Source: Lachnospiraceae bacterium
GTDB taxonomy: Bacteria; Bacillota; Clostridia; Lachnospirales; Lachnospiraceae
Length of the DNA: 64,000 nucleotides
Reading direction: 5' to 3'
Assembly (NCBI GenBank): GCA_022799355.1
Contig: JAAWOG010000002.1
Coordinates: forward strand, 41,816 to 105,815
Shown here one piece after another: positions 25,937 to 33,509 of this stretch. The notes beneath the pieces are model-generated. The model was given only the letters and a program-made list of their open reading frames with translations, was not told where the DNA came from and searched no databases. How positions within the stretch are numbered: the stretch's first letter is position 1; each line of letters opens with the position of its first letter. Made by a program: the position numbers and the translations under genes.

Positions 25937-26999
25937 GCTGGGAAATACCGGGCTTATCGTCTCCGAGATTGGTTTTGGTACGATTCCGGTTCTGCAGGGA
26001 GATGTTCCGGTACTGCCTGATTATTTTAATCTCAGTGAAAAACAGGCGATATCCGTTATGGAATATGCCTTCCGGTCAGGGTGCAATCTGTATGATACGG
26101 CGATCGTTCCCGAGTATGGGGATGCGGAGATAAAACTGGGAAAATTTGCGGCAAAAATCGGGAGAGAGAAGATTATTATTTCCGATAAAGCCAGATTTTT
26201 TGACGGAAATGAGATCTATGGGGCTGTTCTGGAATCCTGTGAAAATCTCGGGACTTTGCCGGATATTTATTTTGTGCATCAGGCAGATTTCGCTCATGAG
26301 GAGGAAATTTTCCGAAAGGGCGGGGCGCTGGATGGGCTCTGTGAGTTGAAAAAGGAGGGACGGATACGATTTACCGGACTGGCTTCCCATTACTATGATA
26401 TTCTTTTGCGGGGCGCAGGAGACGGCAGGGTGGATGTGCTGCAGGGCAGCGGGAATCTGCTGGAGAGGGGGATGCTTGAACGGATTGCCGCAGAACCGGC
26501 CTTCCGGGAGAAGGGCTTTTTGGTAAATAAGGTTTATGCGGCGGGGATTCTGCCGAAATTTTTTCCGGTGGACATGCTGATCGGCAGCGTGCTCTCCTAT
26601 CCGGTATCCGGCGCGCTGCTTGGTATTGGTTCTGTGGAGCAGGTGGATGCGGCCGTGAGATATGAGGCTGAAATTCGGGAACCTGAGATACCTGATTTTG
26701 AGGAAGTGCTGGAAGTACTGGAAAAAGAATTTACACCGATTCCCTGTGACCGCTGTCAGAGATGTGTGTGCCCTTATGGAACGGAGATTCATACCATCTT
26801 CAGGCAGTACAACTATTATTTTCTGGGCAAAGATCATTGGGCGCTCCGCAAGCTGGATCTGGGAATTGAAGACAGTGCCCGGCTGTGCCGGGAATGTGCG
26901 GATATGCCCTGCCTTTCCATGTGCACAGGAAAGATCAGGATTCCGGACGAGATGGAGAAGGCGGCGGAACTTGTGAGGACTTTTTTACGCAGAGAATAG
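25923..26999 (+). CDS. Aldo/keto reductase with C-terminal ferredoxin-like Cys domain, 358 aa
   Basis: The first 270 residues form an AKR barrel: YRKLGNTGLIVSEIGFGT, then LYDTA (Asp), PEYGDAEIKLG (Tyr), SDKARF (Lys) and YFVHQADF (His), i.e. all four catalytic tetrad positions. The last 90 residues hold two Cys groups, CDRCQRCVCPYGTEI and CRECADMPCLSMC, which resemble ligands of iron-sulfur clusters in ferredoxin-tailed AKRs of anaerobes. ATG 25923 follows GGGAGGAAGAAG and overlaps the LRR gene by 14 bases. The substrate is unknown. Confidence 0.9.
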   Translation: MRYRKLGNTGLIVSEIGFGTIPVLQGDVPVLPDYFNLSEKQAISVMEYAFRSGCNLYDTAIVPEYGDAEIKLGKFAAKIGREKIIISDKARFFDGNEIYGAVLESCENLGTLPDIYFVHQADFAHEEEIFRKGGALDGLCELKKEGRIRFTGLASHYYDILLRGAGDGRVDVLQGSGNLLERGMLERIAAEPAFREKGFLVNKVYAAGILPKFFPVDMLIGSVLSYPVSGALLGIGSVEQVDAAVRYEAEIREPEIPDFEEVLEVLEKEFTPIPCDRCQRCVCPYGTEIHTIFRQYNYYFLGKDHWALRKLDLGIEDSARLCRECADMPCLSMCTGKIRIPDEMEKAAELVRTFLRRE

Positions 27000-27052
27000 C
27001 GGTTTGGCTTTGCAGAGGCATAAGGCAAAGAAAAACCGTTATCTATAGATAA
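27000..27052. other. Hairpin and perfect palindrome upstream of the ADP-ribosylglycohydrolase gene
   Basis: CGGTTT(N2)CTTTGC pairs with GCAAAG(N2)AAACCG in a 39-base hairpin without a T-tract. It is followed directly by the 14-base perfect palindrome TTATCTATAGATAA (27039-27052). The palindrome could be a repressor site, since it lies 34 bases before the next gene. Neither is assigned to a regulator. Confidence 0.45.
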
Positions 27053-27086
27053 AACAGTATCAGATGAAGTATGGCAGGAGGTTAAG

Positions 27087-29243
27087 ATGGACAGATATCA
27101 ATTTTCGGAAAACACAATGGAACAGATTTACGCGGGCTGGCTTGGTAAGGTGATAGGGATTCGCTTAGGGGCACCGGTGGAGGGCTGGACGGCGGAAAAG
27201 ATTGCGGATGTATACGGAGAAACGTGGAGTTATCCTGTGGATTATCATATATTTGCGGCGGACGATGACAGCAACGGTCCGATTTTTTTTATCCGGGCGC
27301 TGAAAGACAGCGGGCATGGGGAAGCACTCACCGCCCAGGATGTGGCGGAGGCACTGCTGAATTACGCGCCTTATGAACATGGATTTTTCTGGTGGGGAGG
27401 GTACGGCGTTTCCACCGAACATACGGCATACCTGAACCTTCAAAAAGGCATTTCGGCGCCGCTTAGCGGCAGCATTGTAAAAAACGGATCAGCCATAGCC
27501 GAACAGATTGGCGGACAGATTTTTATCGATTCCTGGGGGCTTGTGGCGCCGGGAAACACGGATCTTGCGGCAAAGCTTGCCGAACGTGCCGCATCGGTGA
27601 CGCATGACCGCAACGGCATATACGGAGGAATTTTTATAGCGGTGTGCATCAGTGCCGCTTTTACCGGATGTACGATCAGGGAGATGCTGGATTTATCGCT
27701 TTCCTATATACCGGAGGATTCGGAATACGCGCGGGCAGTTAGGGCGGTGAGAACATTTTATGAGAATGACGCATCCGGAGATTGGAGAAGTGCGTTCCGG
27801 TATGTCAAAGAATATTTCGGCTATGACCGTTACCCGGGTTACTGTCACATTATTCCCAATGCGGCTGTGATCATACTGGCGCTGCTTTATGGGGAGGATG
27901 ATTTTACAAAAACTCTTTGTATCGGAAATATGTGCGGCTGGGATACGGATTGTAATGTCGGAAATCTGGGAGCGATCATGGGTGTGCGGAAAGGGCTGAA
28001 AGGAATAGATTACGATCGCTGGAGAAAGCCGGTGAATGACCTTCTCCTATGTTCCGGCGTTATGGGCAGCCTTAATATAATGGATGTGTCTTACGGGGCA
28101 ATGTATATGGCGGAGCGCGCCTTTGAACTGGCAGGAGAGGAACTTCCGGGAATCTGGAAGGAACTTTTGACGGACAGGACGGAAAGATGCCATTTTGAGT
28201 TTCCCGGTTCGACACATGCCATGCGGGTGCGGTGCGGAGAGGGCATCTATACATCTCATCCGGAATATCATCTCCGGAATACGGATGAGACAGCCGCCAG
28301 CGGGAGGCGGAGTCTTAAGATGCATGTGTATCCCCTTTGCTGTGGACAAAAGGTCTATTTATACCAAAAGACCTGGTATGAACATGCGGAACTCCACGAT
28401 GACAGGTATCAGCCGGCATTTTCGCCGAAGATTTATCCCGGTCAGAGGATGAGCGCCTGGGTGAGGGTTCCGGAGGATGAGAAGGCCGTGCAGGTGTGCA
28501 TGTATGTGCTCGATCAAAGAGATAACAGGGAATATACAGGTGAAAAAACAGTGCTGAAGGCGGGCGTCTGGACAAAGCTGGAATTTTGTATTCCGCCCAT
28601 GGAGGGGGCGCTGCTGAGTGAGGCGGGGGTGCGGTTTGTGGTTCCCGGTGACAAAAATGAACAGCAGGACTTTACGGCATATATTGACGATTTGGAGTAT
28701 GGGGGAGATCCGAACTATACCGTGGATTTTGCGAAGGAACGGGAACTGATGCTTCCGATGGGACACTGTGAGATCACACAGTTTACCAGGCTGAAAGGAT
28801 CATCCTTTTTGGAAGAGAATGTGCTGCATCTTACGGCGGAGGATTATGGCGAGGTTTATACGGGAAGTCATTTGTTTAAAAACTATACTGTAAAAACCGT
28901 GTTGAAACCTTTGTGCGGAGACGGGCACTTTGTCAATGTGCGTGTGCAGGGCGGGCTTCGCTCCTATGCGGTCGGATTTGGCTTAAAAGAGCGGCTCGGT
29001 CTTTGGAAGAATGAGCATGGTTACCGGGAACTTATCTCCGTACCGTATAAGTGGAAGTATGGGGAATGTTATGCTTTGATTGTCGTGGTAAAGGATCATA
29101 TCATAACTGTGAAAGATGGTGAAGGAAAGGAATTGATCCGTTATGCGGATGAGGAGCATCCTTATCTTTCCGGCGCGGTAGGATTTTCCGTGAGGGAGGC
29201 GGGGCATCTTGCGGTGCACAGGCTGGAAGTGAGACCTGTATGA
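27087..29243 (+). CDS. ADP-ribosylglycohydrolase family protein with C-terminal lectin-like domains, 718 aa
   Basis: The first 330 residues show the ADP-ribosylglycohydrolase (DraG/ARH) fold: GWLGKVIGIRLGAPVEGW, FAADDDSNGPIFFI (first metal-binding acidic motif), and GNMCGWDTDCNVGNLGAIMG (second metal motif, matching GGDTDTN). The remaining half looks beta-rich: SAWVRVPEDEKAVQVCMYVLDQ and FTAYIDDLEYGGDPNYTVDF resemble carbohydrate-binding modules, and the tail (VKTVLKPLCGDGHFVNVRVQGGLRSYAVGFGLKE) resembles a concanavalin-like sandwich. No signal peptide. The start has AGGAGG. Such proteins may act on glycosidic N-linkages other than ADP-ribose; substrate unknown. Confidence 0.82.
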   Translation: MDRYQFSENTMEQIYAGWLGKVIGIRLGAPVEGWTAEKIADVYGETWSYPVDYHIFAADDDSNGPIFFIRALKDSGHGEALTAQDVAEALLNYAPYEHGFFWWGGYGVSTEHTAYLNLQKGISAPLSGSIVKNGSAIAEQIGGQIFIDSWGLVAPGNTDLAAKLAERAASVTHDRNGIYGGIFIAVCISAAFTGCTIREMLDLSLSYIPEDSEYARAVRAVRTFYENDASGDWRSAFRYVKEYFGYDRYPGYCHIIPNAAVIILALLYGEDDFTKTLCIGNMCGWDTDCNVGNLGAIMGVRKGLKGIDYDRWRKPVNDLLLCSGVMGSLNIMDVSYGAMYMAERAFELAGEELPGIWKELLTDRTERCHFEFPGSTHAMRVRCGEGIYTSHPEYHLRNTDETAASGRRSLKMHVYPLCCGQKVYLYQKTWYEHAELHDDRYQPAFSPKIYPGQRMSAWVRVPEDEKAVQVCMYVLDQRDNREYTGEKTVLKAGVWTKLEFCIPPMEGALLSEAGVRFVVPGDKNEQQDFTAYIDDLEYGGDPNYTVDFAKERELMLPMGHCEITQFTRLKGSSFLEENVLHLTAEDYGEVYTGSHLFKNYTVKTVLKPLCGDGHFVNVRVQGGLRSYAVGFGLKERLGLWKNEHGYRELISVPYKWKYGECYALIVVVKDHIITVKDGEGKELIRYADEEHPYLSGAVGFSVREAGHLAVHRLEVRPV

Positions 29244-29286
29244 TAGGGAAGGATTATTTCACCGATGGCATTTGATAAAAAGAATA

Positions 29287-29313
29287 ATGCCGCAATCGTT
29301 GAAATTGCGGCAT
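29287..29313. terminator. Bidirectional intrinsic terminator
   Basis: ATGCCGCAAT and ATTGCGGCAT form a 10-bp stem with a seven-base loop. On the minus strand it is followed by TATTCTTTTT and ends the tRNA-Arg transcript; on the plus strand TTTT follows and could end the ADP-ribosylglycohydrolase transcript. Confidence 0.8.
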
Positions 29314-29318
29314 TTTCA

Positions 29319-29392
29319 CGTTCCTGAGCGGATTCGAACCGCTGGCCTTCCGCTTAGGAGGCGGACGCTCTATCCTGCTGAGCTACAGAAAC
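29319..29392 (-). tRNA. tRNA-Arg, anticodon CCU
   Basis: On the minus strand the cloverleaf is complete: acceptor GTTTCTG/CAGGAAC, D-arm GCTC/GAGC, anticodon stem TCCGC/GCGGA with loop CTCCTAA, variable AGGCC, and T-arm AGCGG-TTCGAAT-CCGCT. Anticodon CCT reads AGG (Arg). The discriminator base is G. CCA is not encoded. Confidence 0.96.
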
Positions 29393-29424
29393 AATTTTAA
29401 GTTATCAGGATTTCCCTGCCACAT

Positions 29425-29453
29425 AGTGTATCACAAACGGATGGCAAAGGCAA
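29425..29453 (-). promoter_or_regulatory. Promoter of the tRNA-Arg gene
   Basis: Minus strand: -35 TTGCCT, 17-base spacer, -10 TACACT with a TG one base before it. It lies 33 bases upstream of the tRNA. Confidence 0.6.
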
Positions 29454-29510
29454 TATAAAATTTTACAAGCTCTTCGATTAGCAATGTTAACGAAATGACA
29501 TTGTTTCGCC

Positions 29511-29548
29511 TAGCGCCGTCTTCTTCGCTTAGCGCCGTCTTCTCCGCT
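29511..29548. repeat. 19-bp tandem duplication across the D,D-carboxypeptidase stop codon
   Basis: TAGCGCCGTCTTCTTCGCT is followed directly by TAGCGCCGTCTTCTCCGCT (one mismatch). The period is not a multiple of three, and the stop codon lies at the repeat junction, so gain or loss of a unit changes the basic C-terminus. Confidence 0.75.
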
Positions 29549-31007
29549 TAGCCAGCCTGCGCTCCCTGCGTTTCAGGCGTTTATCCCGGCGAAGCTGCCT
29601 TTTTCTTTCCCGTCCGTGCATGTAATCCTGCCGGTTGTGGAAAATGGAGTGCAGGATCAGAATCAAAATGATAACGGCGGCTATGGAAGAGATAAAGATC
29701 ACCAGCACTTTGATATTGATGAAAATTACATTGTCGGGCCTGCCGGTCACGGGTTCATCATCACTGTCAAATTCGTAGGTATGTGTATTCTGGGAAGAAA
29801 AAATAATTTTGCCGGAGCCGATCAGCGTGTCATGATAGTAATAATCAATCTGCGCTATTTCATTTTTTTGCAGGTCAGCCGCGCTGTAGTCGATTTTGGA
29901 AGCAAGGTCGTTAAAATCGGACATATTGGGCAGTACCACAAAGCCGTCAGGTGCAATGGAAAGGATAGGGGAGGAATCTCCGAATATATCATTTCCGGTG
30001 TAAAAAAAGTTGGAGTTGCTGATAATATGCCGGTTGTCATTGTCTGCGATATTGGCTTTCATAAAGTTCTGATAGCCGTAGTCAAATAATGCGGCGGTAT
30101 CTTCAAACTGAGCCGGGGAGTCTTCTTTCATGACAACGCAGATCAGGCGCATCCCCGCCTGTTCACAGCCGGTGACAAGAGTCTGTCCTGCCGGATCGGT
30201 GTAGCCGGTCTTGCCGCCGATAATCCCTTCGTAGGGAATTGCGCCGGTGATCAGGCTGTGCTTGTTTGTTTTATAAAAGTCTTCGGACTGCCCGGGAGAG
30301 GGTAAAAAGTGGTAGGAAGGCGTATTGCCGATACGCCGGAGGACATCATTTTGAAAGTATGCCCTTGCGATCAGCGCCAGATCGTAGGCGCTGGTATAAT
30401 GGTCCTGTGCATGAAGCCCGTTTGCATTGACAAAATGGGTATTCAGACAGCCAAGTTCCGCGGCTTTTGAATTCATCAGTTCGGCAAAATCATCTAAGGA
30501 ACCTGCCACATGTTCTGCGACGGCGTTAGCCACTTCATTGGCGGAGGCCACCATAATACCATAGAGGCATTCTTCCATGGACAGGTATTCTCCGGCATCC
30601 ATTCCCATGTTGGAACCATCGGTGGGGACTGCACTTACGGCTTCATACGAAAAATTTACGGTTTCATTCATGGCGCACTGTTCTACGGCAATCAGACAGG
30701 TCAGCATTTTTGTAGTGCTGGCAGGGTAAAGTTCTTCATGGATATTTTTGGCATATAAAATCGTGCCGGTGTCGGCTTCCATCAAAATAGCGGCTTCTGC
30801 AGTGATGGCAGGACCGGTGGGCCAGTAGGAGAGATCGTTTGTCTGAACAGGGAGCATAAGGCGCTCCTGTGCCGCGGTCTGCGCCTCATTGAGAGGCTCT
30901 TCCGGTTCCGCAAGGACGGGAAAAGAAGCCTGTACCAGGACGGAAACGGACATAAAAACGGACAGCATATATATGGAAAACTTTTTTTTTATCTTCTGCA
31001 GTTTCAT
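29529..31007 (-). CDS. D-alanyl-D-alanine carboxypeptidase (peptidase S11), 492 aa
   Basis: This is a low-molecular-weight penicillin-binding protein that trims peptidoglycan stem pentapeptides outside the membrane. A signal peptide ends near ASFPVLA. The three S11 motifs are present: ASTTKMLT (SxxK), ASANEVAN (SxN) and GGKTGYTDPAG (KTG). The last 80 residues hold a single transmembrane helix (VIFINIKVLVIFISSIAAVIILILIL) and a strongly basic tail (RERKRQLRRDKRLKRRERRLAKRRRRR) presumably cytoplasmic. DacF-type enzymes usually end in an amphipathic helix, so this C-terminal anchor with a poly-Arg tail is a variant. A 19-bp duplication lies over the stop codon. Confidence 0.92.
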   Translation of the reverse strand: MKLQKIKKKFSIYMLSVFMSVSVLVQASFPVLAEPEEPLNEAQTAAQERLMLPVQTNDLSYWPTGPAITAEAAILMEADTGTILYAKNIHEELYPASTTKMLTCLIAVEQCAMNETVNFSYEAVSAVPTDGSNMGMDAGEYLSMEECLYGIMVASANEVANAVAEHVAGSLDDFAELMNSKAAELGCLNTHFVNANGLHAQDHYTSAYDLALIARAYFQNDVLRRIGNTPSYHFLPSPGQSEDFYKTNKHSLITGAIPYEGIIGGKTGYTDPAGQTLVTGCEQAGMRLICVVMKEDSPAQFEDTAALFDYGYQNFMKANIADNDNRHIISNSNFFYTGNDIFGDSSPILSIAPDGFVVLPNMSDFNDLASKIDYSAADLQKNEIAQIDYYYHDTLIGSGKIIFSSQNTHTYEFDSDDEPVTGRPDNVIFINIKVLVIFISSIAAVIILILILHSIFHNRQDYMHGRERKRQLRRDKRLKRRERRLAKRRRRR

Positions 31008-31144
31008 AAATTACTTATTCCTCTGTGTAAAGGATCAGGATTTTTCGGACGGCATATTTTAAGTCAAAGCCGTTTCGTATTTACATCATATCATAGGAAT
31101 TTTATTTTTTCATTATAAAACATGATAAATATGGCAACTCAAGA

Positions 31145-31172
31145 TTGATTTTTTTGTGAAAAAGAGTAAAAT
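31145..31172 (+). promoter_or_regulatory. Candidate promoter for trmB
   Basis: -35 TTGATT, 16-base spacer, -10 TAAAAT, 39 bases upstream of the trmB start codon. Confidence 0.5.
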
Positions 31173-31211
31173 AGGGGAGAAAATCAAGTGTGTATCAGAA
31201 GGAGAGATTGT

Positions 31212-31856
31212 ATGCGCCTGCGAAATATCCCCGGTTCGAGAGAAGCGATCGGAGCCAGTGAATATGTGATTCCGGAGGAGAGCGAATGTGCCGGAAAATG
31301 GAGAGAGCTTTTTGGAAATGAAAATCCCATCCATGTGGAGATCGGTACGGGTAAGGGCAGGTTTTTAATGGAACTTGCGAAGGTGCATCCTGAGATCAGC
31401 TATGTTGGGATCGAGAAGTATTCCAGCGTTCTCCTTCGGGCAATTCAGAAGATGGAGGAGGAGCCGCTTTCTAACGTAAAGTTTATCCGAATGGAGGCGG
31501 AGCATATTCTGCGCTATTTCGCAAAAGGCGAGGTGGACCGAATCTATCTGAACTTTTCCGATCCGTGGCCGAAGGAGCGCCACGCAAAAAGACGGCTGGT
31601 CTCACGGGAATTTCTTGACCGTTACAGGGTTTTGCTGAAAGACGGGGGACACCTGGAATTTAAGACCGATAACAGGGATCTGTTTGATTTCGGCGTGGAG
31701 GAGACGGAACCTGCAAAGTGGGAGATTATGGAGATTACTTATGATCTGCACCATGATGAGAAAATGAACCGGGGCAATATTATGACGGAATATGAGGAGA
31801 GATTTTCTTCCATGGGGAATCCGATCTGTAAGTATGTGATCCGCCCCTTGCGTTAG
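31212..31856 (+). CDS. trmB: tRNA (guanine-N7)-methyltransferase TrmB, 214 aa
   Basis: This SAM-dependent enzyme makes m7G46 in tRNA. Motifs: HVEIGTGKGRFLMELAKVHPEISYVGIEKY (SAM loop), VKFIRMEAEHILRYF, and YLNFSDPWPKERHAKRRLVSREFLDRY, the hallmark PWPKxRHxKRR signature. The start is ATG 31212 after AAGGAGAG; the ORF-track start at 31188 adds a non-conserved extension. Normal length. The Mrp-like operon begins 159 bases downstream on the same strand; the gap holds a 7-bp hairpin GGCAATC/GATTGCC without a T-tract, so read-through is possible. Confidence 0.96.
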   Translation: MRLRNIPGSREAIGASEYVIPEESECAGKWRELFGNENPIHVEIGTGKGRFLMELAKVHPEISYVGIEKYSSVLLRAIQKMEEEPLSNVKFIRMEAEHILRYFAKGEVDRIYLNFSDPWPKERHAKRRLVSREFLDRYRVLLKDGGHLEFKTDNRDLFDFGVEETEPAKWEIMEITYDLHHDEKMNRGNIMTEYEERFSSMGNPICKYVIRPLR

Positions 31857-32015
31857 GTATGTGAAAACCGGGCTGATATTTTAGCGGACCGGAATATGGA
31901 AAAGGAGCGGCAATCGCAGCGGAACGGATTGCCGTCCTGAAAAATGTTGAATAAAGTGACCGTCTTTAGATGTCGGATTGATGCAGTTTAATGGAATACG
32001 GGTTGGGAAAAACAA

Positions 32016-32474
32016 ATGTTCATATTATTAATAGTAATCTGGTTTATTTTTAACGGAAAAATTACGACGGAAATTTTTATACTGGGAATCCTTCTTAGCG
32101 CCTGCATATACCTCTTTATGTGCAGATTTATGGACTACGGTTTCAGAAAAGATATTGCATTGATAAAAAAGAGTGTTTATTTCCTGTATTATATCGGTGT
32201 ACTGATTGTGGAGATTATAAAAGCCAATGTGCAGGTTATGCATCTGGTGCTGACGGACAGAGAAGTTGCGGAGCCGGTGATCATAGGATACAAAACCCGC
32301 CTGAAAACGAATCTGGGCAGGGTGATTCTTGCAAATTCCATCACCCTTACGCCAGGCACCATCACGGTATCCCTGGAAGAGGATGAACTGGTGGTTCACT
32401 GTCTGGATAAATCGATGGCGGAGGGAATGGATGACCTTATATTTGAACGTCTGCTGGAAAAGATGGAAGCATAA
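32016..32474 (+). CDS. mrpE: Mrp-type cation/H+ antiporter subunit E, 152 aa
   Basis: This is the first gene of the ten-gene operon. It has two N-terminal hydrophobic helices (FILLIVIWFIFNGKITTEIFILGILLSACIYLFMC), then SVYFLYYIGVLIVEIIKANVQV and the conserved GYKTRLKTNLGRVILANSITLTPGTITVSLEEDELVVHCLD, which is diagnostic of MrpE/MnhE (MbhA in archaeal hydrogenases). The soluble C-terminal part is cytoplasmic. It is separated from mrpF by 39 bases. In Mrp complexes subunit E is needed for assembly and is not itself a channel. Confidence 0.93.
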   Translation: MFILLIVIWFIFNGKITTEIFILGILLSACIYLFMCRFMDYGFRKDIALIKKSVYFLYYIGVLIVEIIKANVQVMHLVLTDREVAEPVIIGYKTRLKTNLGRVILANSITLTPGTITVSLEEDELVVHCLDKSMAEGMDDLIFERLLEKMEA

Positions 32475-32513
32475 AAAGAGCGGGCGTATGGCTTTTGAGA
32501 AGTGAGGCGGAAG

Positions 32514-32885
32514 ATGGAACTGATACAACAATATTCCACAATATTTCATATTATTTTGGTGATACTGGCAGTGCTGACGATCTGTTGTCTGATCAGGGCG
32601 GTGAAGGGACCGTCCATCGCGGACAGACTGGTGGCGGTAAATATGATGGGCACCATTGTTATGTCCGTTATTGCGGTGCTTGCACTTTTGATAGATGAGG
32701 ATTATCTGGTGGATATCTGCCTGATCTATGCGATGATCAGCTTTCTCGCCGTGGTGGTGCTCACAAAGGTATATACGGGAGTATATATTGAACACAGGGC
32801 GCATCAGGAAGAAAAGAGAAAGCAGAGAGAGGCGGAAGAAGAGAAAACAGCGGAAGAAAAAGGGAAGGAATGTCATGGTGTTTGA
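32514..32885 (+). CDS. mrpF: Mrp-type antiporter subunit F, 123 aa
   Basis: This is a small three-helix membrane protein: IILVILAVLTICCLIRAVKGPSIADRLVAVNMMGTIVMSVIAVLALLIDEDYLVDICLIYAMISFLAVVVL. The GPSIADRLVAVN and DYLVDICLIYAMISFLAVVVLTKV segments are the MrpF/MnhF consensus. The C-terminus has a long charged tail (Glu/Lys-rich, about 35 residues) that is longer than in many homologues. ATG 32514 follows GAGGCGG and is preferred to the ORF-track start at 32502. Its 3' end overlaps mrpG by 11 bases. Confidence 0.92.
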   Translation: MELIQQYSTIFHIILVILAVLTICCLIRAVKGPSIADRLVAVNMMGTIVMSVIAVLALLIDEDYLVDICLIYAMISFLAVVVLTKVYTGVYIEHRAHQEEKRKQREAEEEKTAEEKGKECHGV

Positions 32886-33216
32886 GTGGATAAGGTTTAT
32901 TGCGGGAACCGGCCTGCTGGTCATAGGGGTTGCTGCGTTTCTCCTGGAAATTTTGGGCGTTTTTAAATTCCGGTATGTTTTAAACAGGATGCATGCGGCG
33001 GCTATGGGCGATACGCTGGGGATCGGCGCGGTGCTTGCCGGTCTGATGATTTTGTTTGGCTTCCGGTTCGTAACGTTTAAGCTGGCGCTTGTGCTGGTCT
33101 TTTTATGGTGCGCATCGCCTGTTTCTTCGCATCTGATATCCAGGCTGGAATGTACGATCAATGAAGATCTGGAGAAGTCCTGCGAGATAGAGACGAAGAA
33201 GAAGAGACAGGAATAA
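32875..33216 (+). CDS. mrpG: Mrp-type antiporter subunit G, 113 aa
   Basis: This is a three-helix membrane protein with LLVIGVAAFLLEILGVFKFRYVLNRMHAAAMGDTLGIGAVLAGLMI, matching the MrpG/MnhG signature (Phe-Pro/Arg-x-x-x-R-x-H-A-A segment followed by a Gly-rich helix). The C-terminus is charged (EIETKKKRQE). ATG 32875, preceded by GGAAGGA, overlaps mrpF and replaces the ORF-track start at 32788, which is inside mrpF. It corresponds to MbhC in archaeal membrane-bound hydrogenase. Confidence 0.92.
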   Translation: MVFEWIRFIAGTGLLVIGVAAFLLEILGVFKFRYVLNRMHAAAMGDTLGIGAVLAGLMILFGFRFVTFKLALVLVFLWCASPVSSHLISRLECTINEDLEKSCEIETKKKRQE

Positions 33217-33230
33217 AGGGAGGGGCAAAG

Positions 33231-33509
33231 ATGCAGATATTTCAATATATCCTGCTTGCGTTTTTGGTAATTTGCGCTGTGGCGGTAAGCTTTTCAAGAA
33301 GGCTGCTGAACTCTATTTTAATATTTATGTCCTACAGCCTGATCATGTCGATCATCTGGATATTGCTTGAGTCTCCGGATCTTGCGATTACGGAGGCGGC
33401 GGTGGGCGCCGGTGTTACGAGTGTGCTGTTTTTTGCCACATTGAAAAAAATCCATGCGATGAGGGAGGAGGACGAAGAGAGCGATGAGCAGACGGATTCC
33501 CGAGAATGA
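33231..33509 (+). CDS. DUF4040/MbhD-like antiporter subunit, 92 aa
   Basis: This is a small three-helix protein: ILLAFLVICAVAVSFSRRLLNSILIFMSYSLIMSIIWILLESPDLAITEAAVGAGVTSVLFFATLKKI. The segment SPDLAITEAAVGAGVTSVLF is the conserved core of the MbhD/DUF4040 domain, which equals part of the C-terminal half of MrpA. Its separate coding therefore resembles the archaeal Mbh order and not classical Bacillus Mrp, where it is fused into MrpA. It starts with a strong AGGGAGG and overlaps the next gene by 26 bases. Confidence 0.88.
   Translation: MQIFQYILLAFLVICAVAVSFSRRLLNSILIFMSYSLIMSIIWILLESPDLAITEAAVGAGVTSVLFFATLKKIHAMREEDEESDEQTDSRE

Noticed and set aside
32028-33245. 405-residue minus-strand ORF
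   Set aside because: It is antisense to mrpE, mrpF and mrpG, which have clear family signatures and start sites. The antisense translation is His/Arg/Gln-rich without motifs, as expected for a shadow frame.
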